Virus record (IMG/VR): IMGVR_UViG_3300036820_000002
Location: 1 to 64,000 of that record
Reading direction: 5' to 3' (one strand)
DNA from: a virus
DNA: 64,000 nt
A model generated the notes under the pieces. The model saw nothing but the letters and a program-made list of their open reading frames with translations. It was not told where the DNA came from and did no database searches. Made by a program: the position numbers and the translations under genes. Within the stretch, counting starts at the first letter, position 1; each line of letters starts with the position of its first letter. This document shows, piece by piece, positions 32,171 through 39,252 of the stretch.

Positions 32171-32254
32171 TCCCCGGGTATTCCGCTTGCACTGCCCGGG
32201 AGCGTGTGGTAGCTTTAGCTCATCAGCAAAGAAAAGAAAAGAAGGAAGAACACC

Positions 32255-32548
32255 ATGAAGCTCCGCACCATCGCAGCGGCCGTCACGATCGCCGGTGCCG
32301 CTCTCACCGGTACCGCCCTGGCCGCTCACGCGTCGGCGCCCGTCATCTTCCAGGCTCAGGTCACCGGCTGGAATACCTTCCGGGCCGCTTACCCGCTGAC
32401 CGTCGGCGAGATCGTCTCCGAGAACACGGGCGGCCGTCAGTTCACCATCACCTCGGTGCAGAGTGCCGGCGGCGATGAGAACGTGACCGTCAGCACCGCC
32501 GGGCTCCCGGCTAAGGGCACTGATGTGGCCCTGACCCTGGTCAGTTGA
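32255..32548 (+). CDS. Small secreted protein
   Basis: 97 residues; AAGAAGGAAG precedes the ATG. MKLRTIAAAVTIAGAALTGT plus ALAAHASA is a signal peptide; the mature part of about 70 residues is beta-rich without cysteines. Separate transcription unit between a terminator and the tRNA island. Unknown function. Confidence 0.7.
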   Translation: MKLRTIAAAVTIAGAALTGTALAAHASAPVIFQAQVTGWNTFRAAYPLTVGEIVSENTGGRQFTITSVQSAGGDENVTVSTAGLPAKGTDVALTLVS

Positions 32549-32736
32549 CAGGTCCGTCCGTACGGGCTTACGCTTAGTTCATGTTTAAGTGGCAGATCTC
32601 ACACTCCCGGGCCACCCGGCCTGGTACTGAGCGCTGCCCCGGGAGTCTCCCTGGGTGATCTTCCCCGAAGCCCAGGGAGGCCGCCCGGATCAGGATTACC
32701 TGGTTCCACGAGCGGCCTTTCTCATAACTGAATCTT

Positions 32737-32809
32737 TCGGACGTAGCTCAACGGGGAGAGCTCTGGTCTCCAAAACCAGCGGTTGAGGGTTCGAGTCCCT
32801 CCGTCCGGG
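32737..32809 (+). tRNA. tRNA-Trp (CCA)
   Basis: Acceptor TCGGACG pairs with CGTCCGG, D-stem GCTC/GAGC, anticodon loop CTCCAAA between CTGGT and ACCAG. First gene of the tRNA island; CCA not encoded. Confidence 0.93.
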
Positions 32810-32914
32810 CGAGGCACCACCTGCGGGTGTACGTGCGTGATCATTGACAACTCCATCTGTTGACGGGCCGGATGACCAGGGGTGAACGATGCCGCTGTAC
32901 CGTCCGGTCTCGTG

Positions 32915-32987
32915 GGGGCCTTGGCGCAGCTGGCAGCGCGTCTCTTTTGCACGGAGAAGGTCGCGGGTTCGATCCCCGCAGGCTCCA
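32915..32987 (+). tRNA. tRNA-Ala (TGC)
   Basis: GGGGCCT/AGGCTCC acceptor, GCGC/GCGC D-stem, loop TTTGCAC, discriminator A. First of three tandem alanine tRNAs. Confidence 0.95.
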
Positions 32988-32992
32988 CGTCA

Positions 32993-33066
32993 GGGGGTTT
33001 GGCGCAGTCCGGAAGCGCGCTTCCTTCGCAAGGAAGAGGGCACGGGTCCGAATCCCGTAACCTCCA
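32993..33066 (+). tRNA. tRNA-Ala (CGC)
   Basis: GGGGGTT/AACCTCC acceptor, anticodon arm CTTCC-TTCGCAA-GGAAG. Confidence 0.95.
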
Positions 33067-33073
33067 CCTGTAC

Positions 33074-33147
33074 GGGGCTTTAGCGCAGCCTGGTAGCGCG
33101 TCTGCGTGGCACGCAGAAGGTCGCGGGTCCGAATCCCGCAAGCTCCA
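33074..33147 (+). tRNA. tRNA-Ala (GGC)
   Basis: GGGGCTT/AAGCTCC acceptor, anticodon arm TCTGC-GTGGCAC-GCAGA. After it 145 bases without a recognised feature. Confidence 0.95.
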
Positions 33148-33292
33148 CGAAAGAAGGGCCTGGCGCTGTCGGGCGTCAGGACTAAACGACATCCGGCGGG
33201 GCCCCAGTGATTACAACGGGCCGGGCGGCAGTCAGGGTACTACTCATGAGGTCCGCGCTCCCGCTTACTGGTGGTACTGCTAGGAATAGCAT

Positions 33293-33366
33293 CGGGTTGT
33301 GGCGCAGCTTGGCAGCGCGCGTCGTTCGGGACGACGAGGTCGGCCGTTCAAATCGGCCCAGCCCGA
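33293..33366 (+). tRNA. tRNA-Pro (CGG)
   Basis: CGGGTTG/CAGCCCG acceptor, loop TTCGGGA between CGTCG and CGACG. First of three proline tRNAs. Confidence 0.93.
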
Positions 33367-33446
33367 CTCTGAGGAGCTGCATACGGGGATGAGATAAGCC
33401 CTGGCTGTGTGTGGCGGTGAAAGTCCGTGCCAGTTCCTCAGTTTTT
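33367..33446 (+). terminator. Structured spacer ending in a T run
   Basis: CTGAGGAGCTG pairs with CAGTTCCTCAG (one wobble) over a long internal part, followed by TTTTT. Probably terminates or processes the proline tRNA transcript. Confidence 0.5.
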
Positions 33447-33449
33447 AAA

Positions 33450-33523
33450 CGGAGTATGGCGCAGCTTGGCAGCGCGCCCGGCTGGGGGCCGGGAGGTCGC
33501 GGTTTCGAATACCGCTACTCCGA
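33450..33523 (+). tRNA. tRNA-Pro (GGG)
   Basis: CGGAGTA/TACTCCG acceptor, anticodon arm CCCGG-CTGGGGG-CCGGG. Confidence 0.93.
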
Positions 33524-33577
33524 CGAGCAGCCCGGACGCAGGCGCCGCCGGACGGCCTGGGCGGGCTGCCAGGTGTA

Positions 33578-33649
33578 CGGGGTGTAGCTCAGTGGCAGAG
33601 CACCGCGTTTGGGACGCGGGGGTCGTCCGTTCGGTCCGGACCACTCCGA
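33578..33649 (+). tRNA. tRNA-Pro (TGG)
   Basis: CGGGGTG/CACTCCG acceptor, anticodon arm CCGCG-TTTGGGA-CGCGG. Confidence 0.95.
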
Positions 33650-33661
33650 CGTAAGTACTAT

Positions 33662-33733
33662 GGTCACCTAGCTGAGACGGATTAGCGGCTGCCTGAAAAG
33701 CAGCAGAGGCAGGGTCGCTACCTGCGGTGGCCA
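33662..33733 (+). tRNA. tRNA-Phe (GAA)
   Basis: GGTCACC/GGTGGCC acceptor, loop CTGAAAA in a GCTGC/GCAGC stem; T-loop GTCGCTA is unusual. Confidence 0.88.
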
Positions 33734-34024
33734 CGGGGCTATAGGGAATCTCTTTGATGGTATCCTTGGCCTTTACCGGAAGACAGGACTAGAACCGTGG
33801 CCTCTGGCGGGGCCTTCGAAGAGAATTCCGGACACGATGAGGTCTTCCTTCCCTTACCGCGCTGAACACCTGTCTTCCCTCATAGTCGTGAGCCCCGGGT
33901 CCGCCTCTGCCTGCATGCCGCCCGGGGCACGGCCTGCCCCTGCCCTGACCTGGTCTCCGCGTACGGATAGCTTTATGGCATCCGTATGCAGTGGAGTATC
34001 CGTTTGAATCGGAAAGGGGCTCCT
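33734..34024 (+). other. Structured gene-free gap in the tRNA island
   Basis: No gene supported. Inverted repeats include GGAATCTCTT (33744) with AAGAGAATTCC (33820 region) and TACGGATA with TATCCGT near 33957-34000. It may be a non-coding RNA. Confidence 0.4.
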
Positions 34025-34095
34025 GCGGGTGTCGTCCAAAGGCAGGACAGCAGCCCTCCAAGCTGCTTACGCCGGTTCGACCCCGGTCACCCGCT
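34025..34095 (+). tRNA. tRNA-Gly (TCC)
   Basis: GCGGGTG/CACCCGC acceptor, loop CCTCCAA between GCAGC and GCTGC, discriminator T. Confidence 0.94.
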
Positions 34096-34107
34096 CTTAT
34101 CAGCCAT

Positions 34108-34181
34108 GGGCCGCTAACTCAAGTGCGAAGAGTACCGTCCTCTTAAGTCGGAAGTTCCGGGTTCGAGTCCCGGGCGGCTCA
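34108..34181 (+). tRNA. tRNA-Lys (CTT)
   Basis: GGGCCGC/GCGGCTC acceptor, loop CTCTTAA; the anticodon stem has one mismatch. Confidence 0.88.
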
Positions 34182-34224
34182 CTGCTAGTGTTAAGGAGGG
34201 CGGCTCACTGCTAGTGTTAAGGAG
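34173..34224 (+). repeat. Tandem 26-bp duplication at a tRNA 3' end
   Basis: Positions 34173-34198 and 34199-34224 are identical (from GGCGGCTCACTG to TTAAGGAG), duplicating the end of tRNA-Lys and a ribosome-binding-site-like word. Confidence 0.9.
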
Positions 34225-34230
34225 AATGTC

Positions 34231-34266
34231 ATGCACGCTCTCTATAAACAGGTCCCGGCCATCTGA
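34231..34266 (+). CDS. Possible micropeptide
   Basis: MHALYKQVPAI, preceded by TTAAGGAG at good spacing. Lies between two lysine tRNAs. Too short to be sure; it could be a leader peptide. Confidence 0.25.
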   Translation: MHALYKQVPAI

Positions 34267-34274
34267 TAAACCGG

Positions 34275-34348
34275 GAGCCGCTAACTCAAATGCGAAGAGT
34301 ACCGATCTTTTAAATCGGGAGTTCAGGGTTCGAGTCCCTGGCGGCCCA
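34275..34348 (+). tRNA. tRNA-Lys (TTT)
   Basis: GAGCCGC pairs with GCGGCCC with one mismatch; anticodon arm CCGAT-CTTTTAA-ATCGG. Very similar to tRNA-Lys (CTT), so probably a duplicate. Confidence 0.88.
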
Positions 34349-34359
34349 CAGGAGAGAAT

Positions 34360-34470
34360 ATGCCGCAGGTCATCTGCCCGGACTGCAAGGGCGGTGAAGA
34401 CGATAAGAAGGACTGCGAGCGGTGCCATGGCACCGGTACTATCTGGGTGGACAGCGGCTCCGGCTGGTAA
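34360..34470 (+). CDS. DnaJ-type zinc-finger micropeptide
   Basis: 36 residues with GGAGAG before the ATG. CPDCKGG and CERCHGTG are two CxxCxGxG-like motifs of a DnaJ zinc finger, the entire protein being one finger. The stop codon directly abuts the next tRNA. Possibly RNA-binding or a chaperone-like adaptor. Confidence 0.6.
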   Translation: MPQVICPDCKGGEDDKKDCERCHGTGTIWVDSGSGW

Positions 34471-34546
34471 GGGCGGGTAAGTCCAATCTGGTAGAGCTGG
34501 CCTGCTCAAAACAGGTCGTATGCGGGTTCGAGCCCCGCCCCGCCTA
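34471..34546 (+). tRNA. tRNA with anticodon CAA (Leu codon UUG), short variable loop
   Basis: GGGCGGG/CCCGCCT acceptor, loop CTCAAAA in GCCTG/CAGGT, T-arm GCGGG/CCCGC. The anticodon is that of leucine but the long variable arm of leucine tRNAs is absent and the D-stem is weak, so charging identity is uncertain. Confidence 0.7.
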
Positions 34547-34554
34547 CGGAAGAG

Positions 34555-34731
34555 ATGAATGGGATGCAGCGGCGGCAGACCCGGGGCCTGGCTGAGGGTG
34601 ATGTCTTCACCGGCTGGAAGCATGTGCTCTGCTACGTGCAGCGAGCGGGAGTGAAGAGCGGTATCAAGCGCGGTGCCCGGCGGCGGGAGCGGCGTGAGGG
34701 CAAGGCGCAGCTGCGGGAAGAACAGATATGA
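34555..34731 (+). CDS. Small basic protein
   Basis: 58 residues, MNGMQRRQTRGLAEGDVFTG then WKHVLCYVQRAGVKSGIKRG, ending Arg-rich. Overlaps the HAD gene by ATGA. Basic character suggests RNA or DNA binding. Family unknown. Confidence 0.6.
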   Translation: MNGMQRRQTRGLAEGDVFTGWKHVLCYVQRAGVKSGIKRGARRRERREGKAQLREEQI

Positions 34732-35033
34732 AGAGAAGGCCGGTGGCGGCATTCGACGTGGACGGCACCCTCCTCCGGGACGACGACAGCCCCCGCGAGG
34801 AGATGGTCTCGTTGCTGATGGCACTGGTGCCGTACTGCAGGATCGTGGTCTGGTCCGGTTGCGGGAGCGATTATGCGGTGATGCAGGGACGGCGGCTCAG
34901 GCTCCCGGACGGCATCACCTACATGGCGAAGGCCGGCGGGTTCGCCGACCTCTGCTTTGATGACCAGGATGTTAACCTGGCGACCGTGAACATCATGGTC
35001 GCCGATGAGGAGCAATCCTCCGATCCCGCTTAG
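34728..35033 (+). CDS. HAD-like mini-phosphatase
   Basis: 101 residues. AAFDVDGTLLRDD is HAD motif I (DxDGT); RIVVWSGCGS motif II; LCFDDQDVN the acidic motif. Its stop TAG is formed by bases inside the next tRNA gene. Small size fits a C0-cap HAD. Confidence 0.75.
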   Translation: MKRRPVAAFDVDGTLLRDDDSPREEMVSLLMALVPYCRIVVWSGCGSDYAVMQGRRLRLPDGITYMAKAGGFADLCFDDQDVNLATVNIMVADEEQSSDPA

Positions 35034-35096
35034 TTCAGCTGGTAGAACGCCGCCCTCTGAAGGCGGAAGTGCGAGGTTCGAAACCTTGAGCGGGAG
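35024..35096 (+). tRNA. tRNA-Gln (CTG)
   Basis: TCCCGCT/AGCGGGA acceptor, loop CTCTGAA between CCGCC and GGCGG. Overlaps the 3' end of the HAD gene by 10 bases. Confidence 0.94.
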
Positions 35097-35100
35097 CTGT

Positions 35101-35138
35101 GCCCCTGTAGCTCAGCCGGAAGAGCGGTCACCTCGTAC
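35101..35138 (+). pseudogene. 5' half of a tRNA-Thr (CGT), truncated
   Basis: GCCCCTGTAGCTCAGC through the anticodon CGT is present, but the 3' half is missing. An intact tRNA with the same anticodon begins 10 bases later. Confidence 0.7.
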
Positions 35139-35147
35139 AGAAATCTT

Positions 35148-35221
35148 GCCGTCATAGCTCAGCTGGTCAGAGCGGCTGTCTCGTAAACAGCAGGTGGCAG
35201 GTTCGAGCCCTGCTGGCGGCT
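35148..35221 (+). tRNA. tRNA-Thr (CGT)
   Basis: GCCGTCA/TGGCGGC acceptor, anticodon arm GCTGT-CTCGTAA-ACAGC. Confidence 0.95.
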
Positions 35222-35260
35222 CTCCGTGGTCAGGGGCTCTGGCCGAAGAGAAGGAGAAGG

Positions 35261-35464
35261 ATGAGCGAACAGGACAGGACGGCGGCCGTTCACGCCTCCG
35301 TCGATGAGAAGGCGGCTGAGCTCGCGCTGATGGAGCACATCCGGGCGGCAGTGTACAGCCTGGAGGTTCCTATTTCCCAGGTCGTGCTCCGCTTCGAGGA
35401 GAAGCTCCGCGAGCTGCTCCCGGTGGCGCCGGGGGAGACCTTGAAGACGCCGGACAGCGAGTAG
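35261..35464 (+). CDS. Small helical protein
   Basis: 67 residues, GAGAAGGAGAAGG before the ATG. Acidic helices (VDEKAAELALMEHIRAAVY). One base separates it from the secreted protein downstream. Unknown. Confidence 0.6.
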   Translation: MSEQDRTAAVHASVDEKAAELALMEHIRAAVYSLEVPISQVVLRFEEKLRELLPVAPGETLKTPDSE

Positions 35465-35465
35465 C

Positions 35466-35978
35466 ATGGGCCGTATCGCGGTAGCAATGGTCGCGGTGGC
35501 GGTGGCCGCCGGAGCCTGCTTCGCACCGGCTGCGGAAGCCAAGCCAGCTCCGTCGAGCCATGAGGTGGCTTATGATGATATCCGGGCAGCGGGAACCAGG
35601 GAATGTTTCGCGGTCTCGGGGCTGCGGGTGATAATCGCTACCTGCAATGTCCATGACGGTCATCAGGAATGGCTTCTCAACCGCTATGGAGCACTGCTGG
35701 AGATAGCCAGCTCGGAGTACCCCGGGCTGTGCCTCGGCAAGCCCGGCTACCCGGTGACGCTCAGTTCATGTGCGGACCTGAATGCTCACGGTTACCCGCT
35801 CCGCCTTGATGAGACCGCCAGGGAGACGATGACTGTGGAACTGGCGCGTACGGGTGACCTGTTGTCTTCCTGCCTCTCCGGCGACGAGGAGGCGATCGCC
35901 CGCTGGACGGTCAGGAACACTGCCGACTGCCTCCAGGAGCTTGTGCTTCCGGAATGGAAGCCGGTGAAGGACGCGTAA
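35466..35978 (+). CDS. Secreted beta-trefoil-like protein
   Basis: 170 residues. Signal peptide MGRIAVAMVAVAVAAGACF then APAAEA. Mature part: RECFAVSG, IATCNVHDGHQEWLLNRYG, GLCLGKPG, LSSCADLN, SSCLSGDE, ARWTV. The spaced Cys and QxW-like words match the family at 14663, 37681 and 41300. Stop overlaps the next gene's ribosome site region. Confidence 0.65.
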   Translation: MGRIAVAMVAVAVAAGACFAPAAEAKPAPSSHEVAYDDIRAAGTRECFAVSGLRVIIATCNVHDGHQEWLLNRYGALLEIASSEYPGLCLGKPGYPVTLSSCADLNAHGYPLRLDETARETMTVELARTGDLLSSCLSGDEEAIARWTVRNTADCLQELVLPEWKPVKDA

Positions 35979-35992
35979 GGAGGGAGAAGGAG

Positions 35993-36217
35993 ATGGCCGT
36001 AGAGATTGCGCTGAAGCACAAGTACCGGATGGGCAGCACCGGCAAGAGGAATGCGTCCCGGGGCAATAACAGCGGTACGAACAAGCACCGGGGCGAGGAT
36101 AAGAACCGGCTTGCGTTCGCCCAGTCTCAGACCAGGGCAAACCAGCGGATGCTGGTTATGCTGCCGACCGGCAGGTTCCGGTGGGTGCTGGCGGCGGACT
36201 GGGGTGGCAGCCGCTAG
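35993..36217 (+). CDS. Small basic protein
   Basis: 74 residues with AAGGAGG upstream. Lys/Arg/Asn-rich (KHKYRMGSTGKRNASRG), C-terminal MLVMLPTGRFRWVLAADWGG. Possibly nucleic-acid binding. Unknown. Confidence 0.6.
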   Translation: MAVEIALKHKYRMGSTGKRNASRGNNSGTNKHRGEDKNRLAFAQSQTRANQRMLVMLPTGRFRWVLAADWGGSR

Positions 36218-36251
36218 CGGGCGGCCTGGCGGGATATCAGGAAGATAACAT

Positions 36252-36336
36252 GCGCTCGTGGCGGAATGGCAGACGCGCAGCGTTGAGGTCGCTGTGCTCC
36301 GCGAGGGGCGTCCCGGTTCAAGTCCGGGCGGGCGCA
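36252..36336 (+). tRNA. tRNA-Leu (GAG)
   Basis: GCGCTCG/CGGGCGC acceptor, loop TTGAGGT in CAGCG/CGCTG, long variable arm. Confidence 0.94.
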
Positions 36337-36407
36337 CACCGTGTCTGGCTGGTCACGGTGAGATGATATGAGCAGGGCCCGTGGCGAGTGCCAGCTCGCT
36401 ACGGCAC

Positions 36408-36481
36408 GCCGCCTTAGCTCAGTCTGGCAGAGCAACCGCCCTGTAAGCGGTAGGTCACCCGTTCGAGGCGGGTAGGCGGCT
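36408..36481 (+). tRNA. tRNA-Thr (TGT)
   Basis: GCCGCCT/AGGCGGC acceptor, anticodon arm ACCGC-CCTGTAA-GCGGT. Confidence 0.95.
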
Positions 36482-36510
36482 CACGAGGTAATCCCAGGGG
36501 AAGGGGACGA

Positions 36511-36654
36511 ATGGATTTCAGTGACGCGCTGAGCACTATGCGGCAGGGCGGCAGGGTACGGCGGCGGTTGTGGTCACAGATATGGCCCGCGCACCTATGG
36601 CTGGAGATCGTGGCGAACTGGGACCTCCTGGCCAGTGACTGGGAGGCAGAGTAA
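36511..36654 (+). CDS. Miniature DUF2829 (Tad2-like) protein
   Basis: 47 residues. MDFSDALSTMRQGGRVRRRL at the start and WDLLASDWEAE at the end are the two conserved ends of DUF2829, the family that includes the anti-Thoeris protein Tad2; the middle of the usual 80-residue domain is missing. GGGGAAGGGG lies before the ATG. Whether the shortened form still binds a signalling nucleotide is unknown. Confidence 0.6.
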   Translation: MDFSDALSTMRQGGRVRRRLWSQIWPAHLWLEIVANWDLLASDWEAE

Positions 36655-36713
36655 TCAGCCGGCGGGATTGGACGACCCCGAAGGCGCATGCCCGCAGGCC
36701 GCACCATAAAGCC

Positions 36714-36794
36714 ATGCACAGCGGCAAGAAAGGGAGAGGTGGGGATAAGAAGCTGAAGGAAGTCAAGCGCCTGCTCGCGCAGGGAGCAGTGTAA
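36714..36794 (+). CDS. Possible basic micropeptide
   Basis: 26 residues, MHSGKKGRGGDKKLKEVKRL then LAQGAV. The frame is open upstream without a usual start. Stop immediately precedes tRNA-Gln. Weak evidence. Confidence 0.3.
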   Translation: MHSGKKGRGGDKKLKEVKRLLAQGAV

Positions 36795-36868
36795 TGCCCG
36801 CTGGGGTAACCGGCAAGCCCACCGGGTTTTGGTCTCGGGTGTTCCAGGTTCGAATCCTGGGCGGGCAG
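36795..36868 (+). tRNA. tRNA-Gln (TTG)
   Basis: TGCCCGC/GCGGGCA acceptor, loop TTTTGGT in CCGGG/CTCGG. Confidence 0.92.
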
Positions 36869-36965
36869 CGAGGAGATAGGGTTCTGCGCACGGAGATGAT
36901 TCTCCTCTGTCTAAACATGGCATAGTGCCTGGGTTACGGTACCCGGTGTCTAAAAGCCGCTGTAA

Positions 36966-37038
36966 GCCTCTCTAGCTCATCCGGCAGAGCGTGGCCATGG
37001 TAAGGTCAAGGCGAGCGGTTCGAGTCCGCTGGGAGGCT
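36966..37038 (+). tRNA. tRNA-Thr (GGT)
   Basis: GCCTCTC/GGGAGGC acceptor, loop ATGGTAA. Confidence 0.92.
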
Positions 37039-37154
37039 CACCGGGATACGTCTGGCACCGTGGCGTGTCCCTGCCGGTCCCACGAAGATGCTGACCTTCA
37101 CGGAGGGCCGGTAACCAGCCAGCCCTGGTCAGCGGGCGCTGGCACGGTGCACAC

Positions 37155-37226
37155 GCGGTTGTGGCGCAGTGGTAGCGCACCACCTTGCCAAGGTGGGGGT
37201 CACGGGTCCGAATCCCGTCAGCCGCT
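37155..37226 (+). tRNA. tRNA-Gly (GCC)
   Basis: GCGGTTG/CAGCCGC acceptor, anticodon arm CCACC-TTGCCAA-GGTGG. Confidence 0.95.
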
Positions 37227-37287
37227 CGGAGGGACAACGCTGGGGGCTGACTTACCCAAGGAGATCGTCACTGGTGTCCCTTCTCAT

Positions 37288-37359
37288 GCGGCCATAATTC
37301 AATGGCAGAATGCCACCTTCCCATGGTGGAGACGAGGGTTCGACTTCCCTCTGGCCGCT
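37288..37359 (+). tRNA. tRNA-Gly (CCC)
   Basis: GCGGCCA/TGGCCGC acceptor, anticodon arm CCACC-TTCCCAT-GGTGG. Confidence 0.95.
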
Positions 37360-37392
37360 CTGTTCCTTACGCCGAGACGCGTGAGGAACCCC

Positions 37393-37474
37393 GGGCGAGT
37401 GGTGGAATGGTAGACACGCATGCCTCAGGAGTATGTGTCTTAACGACGTGGGGGTTCGACTCCCCCCTCGCCTA
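37393..37474 (+). tRNA. tRNA-Leu (CAG)
   Basis: GGGCGAG/CTCGCCT acceptor, loop CTCAGGA, long variable arm. CCA is encoded at 37475-37477, one of only four such genes. Confidence 0.94.
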
Positions 37475-37475
37475 C

Positions 37476-37555
37476 CAGCAGGAAGCTTTTATGATAGAAC
37501 CCGGATTCCCGGGTACTGTCTGACGGACTCCATAACCCGGGCTTCCTGCTGTTTT
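37476..37555 (+). terminator. Inverted repeat followed by TTTT
   Basis: CAGCAGGAAGC pairs with GCTTCCTGCTG, then TTTTCC. The long loop holds a possible MIEPGFPGTV micropeptide. Confidence 0.45.
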
Positions 37556-37557
37556 CC

Positions 37558-37646
37558 GGAGTGGTCGCCTAGTCCGGCCCATGGCGCTCGACTGCTAATC
37601 GAGTGGGGTCTCACCGCCCTCGGGAGTTCAAATCTCCCCCGCTCCG
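37558..37646 (+). tRNA. tRNA-Ser (GCT)
   Basis: GGAGTGG/CCGCTCC acceptor, anticodon arm CTCGA-CTGCTAA-TCGAG, long variable arm. Confidence 0.94.
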
Positions 37647-37680
37647 CCCTGTTTCAGTGAACTGAAGGAAGAGATACGTG

Positions 37681-38253
37681 ATGATACGGTCGGCTGTTCT
37701 CGCAGCAGCAGCTGCCATGACGGCAGCGATTGCCCTGGCTGTCCCTGCTGGTGCGGTGACGGGACCTCCGGCCGGCTCCCGGGGAACCGGGGTGATCTCG
37801 GTGAGGACGAGCAAGGAGAAGCTCTGCCTGACCGCCCTGGGCAGCGGGGTGGTCGTGGCCAAGCCGTGCGTATCCAGGCTCAGCGACGAAGGGGACGGGC
37901 AGGCGTGGTTGCTGTCCCGTTATGACGGCTTCCTGGCCGTGAGGTCAGTCCGCGAGTCAGGTGAGTGCCTGGGGTCGCGTGGCGGGACGGCTTCCGCTGT
38001 GCTGGTGAGCTGCACGGCGAGCAATGAGGGCGGTGACGCTCTCCGCTACGTGGAACTGGGTGACGACGCGTGTCCCGGTATCGCTGCCACCTCAGATTGC
38101 GCCGAGATCACGCTGGTTAACGGGCGTAAGCTGACCGCCTGGGTCGCGGCCCGGGGCCATCGTGACTCCTATGCCGTCGTGACCTGGGATGAGGATCCGG
38201 GAGGCATGAACGTCCGGTTTACCTGGGCGGTGCCGGGGTGGCATCATGATTAG
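37681..38253 (+). CDS. Secreted beta-trefoil-like protein
   Basis: 190 residues from ATG 37681 (a GTG three bases earlier is possible). Signal peptide of Ala-rich helix ending VPAGAV. Mature part: KLCLTALGSGVVVAKPC, GQAWLLSRYDG, GECLGSRGG, VLVSCTASN, a late CPGI...SDC. The KxCL...C...QxWxL order repeats twice as in ricin-type domains. A CRISPR repeat lies just after its stop. Confidence 0.67.
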   Translation: MIRSAVLAAAAAMTAAIALAVPAGAVTGPPAGSRGTGVISVRTSKEKLCLTALGSGVVVAKPCVSRLSDEGDGQAWLLSRYDGFLAVRSVRESGECLGSRGGTASAVLVSCTASNEGGDALRYVELGDDACPGIAATSDCAEITLVNGRKLTAWVAARGHRDSYAVVTWDEDPGGMNVRFTWAVPGWHHD

Positions 38254-38259
38254 CAGGAG

Positions 38260-38295
38260 CTGGTGATAGTCTCTGACCAGAGAATGAATTGCGAC
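38260..38295 (+). repeat. Solitary intact CRISPR repeat
   Basis: All 36 bases match the array repeat (GACC variant in the centre). It is 24 kb from the array and has no partner repeat downstream within 40 bases. It overlaps the probable start of a small zinc-protein frame. Confidence 0.92.
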
Positions 38296-38445
38296 AGGAA
38301 TTGCGGCAAGGACCTGTACCGGGAGTGCTTTGACTGCTGGGACGGGTACCATGTCTACGCTACGACACCGGGGAGCAGGATCAGGTGCCCTCCGTGTGAC
38401 CAGAAGAAGACCGGGAAGGTGGGCTTAGAGGCAGCCATCCTCTAA
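38263..38445 (+). CDS. Small zinc-ribbon-like frame starting within the CRISPR repeat
   Basis: Open frame with CGKDLYRECFDCWDG and RIRCPPCDQKK, giving two CxxC pairs. Start could be GTG 38263 (GGAG just upstream) or ATG 38284, both inside the repeat. It may be a real small protein whose 5' end was replaced by the repeat, or a coincidental frame. Confidence 0.4.
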   Translation: MIVSDQRMNCDRNCGKDLYRECFDCWDGYHVYATTPGSRIRCPPCDQKKTGKVGLEAAIL

Positions 38446-38584
38446 GGAGTGAGAGTACCGGCGTGAGGCGTCGGCGGAGCGCCTGGCCTCACCGGGCAGC
38501 TCCGGTCTCTTCGGCGTAACAGCACACCCGGTCAGTCCTGATGGTGTACAGTGAACAGGGAAAAGAAAGAACAGTGAGGAACGG

Positions 38585-39055
38585 ATGAGACTCGCCGAGG
38601 CGCTGCGTGAGCGCGCCGATACCCAGAAGAAGCTCGCGCAGCTGAGTCACCGCATCAGCGAGAACGCCCGGGTCCATGAGGGGGATACCCCCGACGAGGC
38701 CCCCCTGGATCTCCTGGCTGAGGCCAGGGTGAGGATGATCACGCTGGAAGAGCTGATCCGGCGCATCAACGCGACGAACGCCGCGACTCCGCTGACCCCG
38801 GAGATGACGCTCACCGCCGCGATGGCCCGCCGCGAGGCGCTGACCAACCTGCAGAAGTTCCTCACTGCCGCCGCCGATGCTGCCGCCGGCGGTACTGCTG
38901 ACCGGATGTGGGGCCGCCGCCGCGCGACTGAGCTCCGGGAGGTGGCGGCCTTGCCGGTGAAGGACCTCCGCGCCGAAGCGGACCGGGTGTCCGGGGAGCT
39001 GAGGAAGCTGTCCATGAGCATCGAGGAAATGAACTGGAAGACGGAACTGATGTAG
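38585..39055 (+). CDS. DIP1984-family protein
   Basis: 156 residues. MRLAEALRERADTQKKLAQL, then LEELIRRINATNAATPL, and the end ELRKLSMSIEEMNWKTEL match the coiled-coil septicolysin-like DIP1984 family of actinobacteria. Function unproven. Usually chromosomal, so likely acquired from a host. Confidence 0.82.
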   Translation: MRLAEALRERADTQKKLAQLSHRISENARVHEGDTPDEAPLDLLAEARVRMITLEELIRRINATNAATPLTPEMTLTAAMARREALTNLQKFLTAAADAAAGGTADRMWGRRRATELREVAALPVKDLRAEADRVSGELRKLSMSIEEMNWKTELM

Positions 39056-39252
39056 AGGGGAAGACGGTAGCTGCTCGTCACCCGTCCGGGGTGAGTACGC
39101 AATCCTCGCAAGATTCATGGTCTTGCATCACAGCACATGCGCGGGGCCGCATGACAATCATTACCAGTCAGCCCAGCATCTATGCAGCAGTCAGCGGCGG
39201 AAGCCGTTACCAGTTATTTTTATCACCATGTGCTAACCGGACAGGATTACTG

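Noticed and set aside
33789-34061. Minus-strand open frame in the gap between tRNA-Phe and tRNA-Gly
   Set aside because: No ribosome site, no recognisable sequence, and it overlaps tRNA-Gly antisense.
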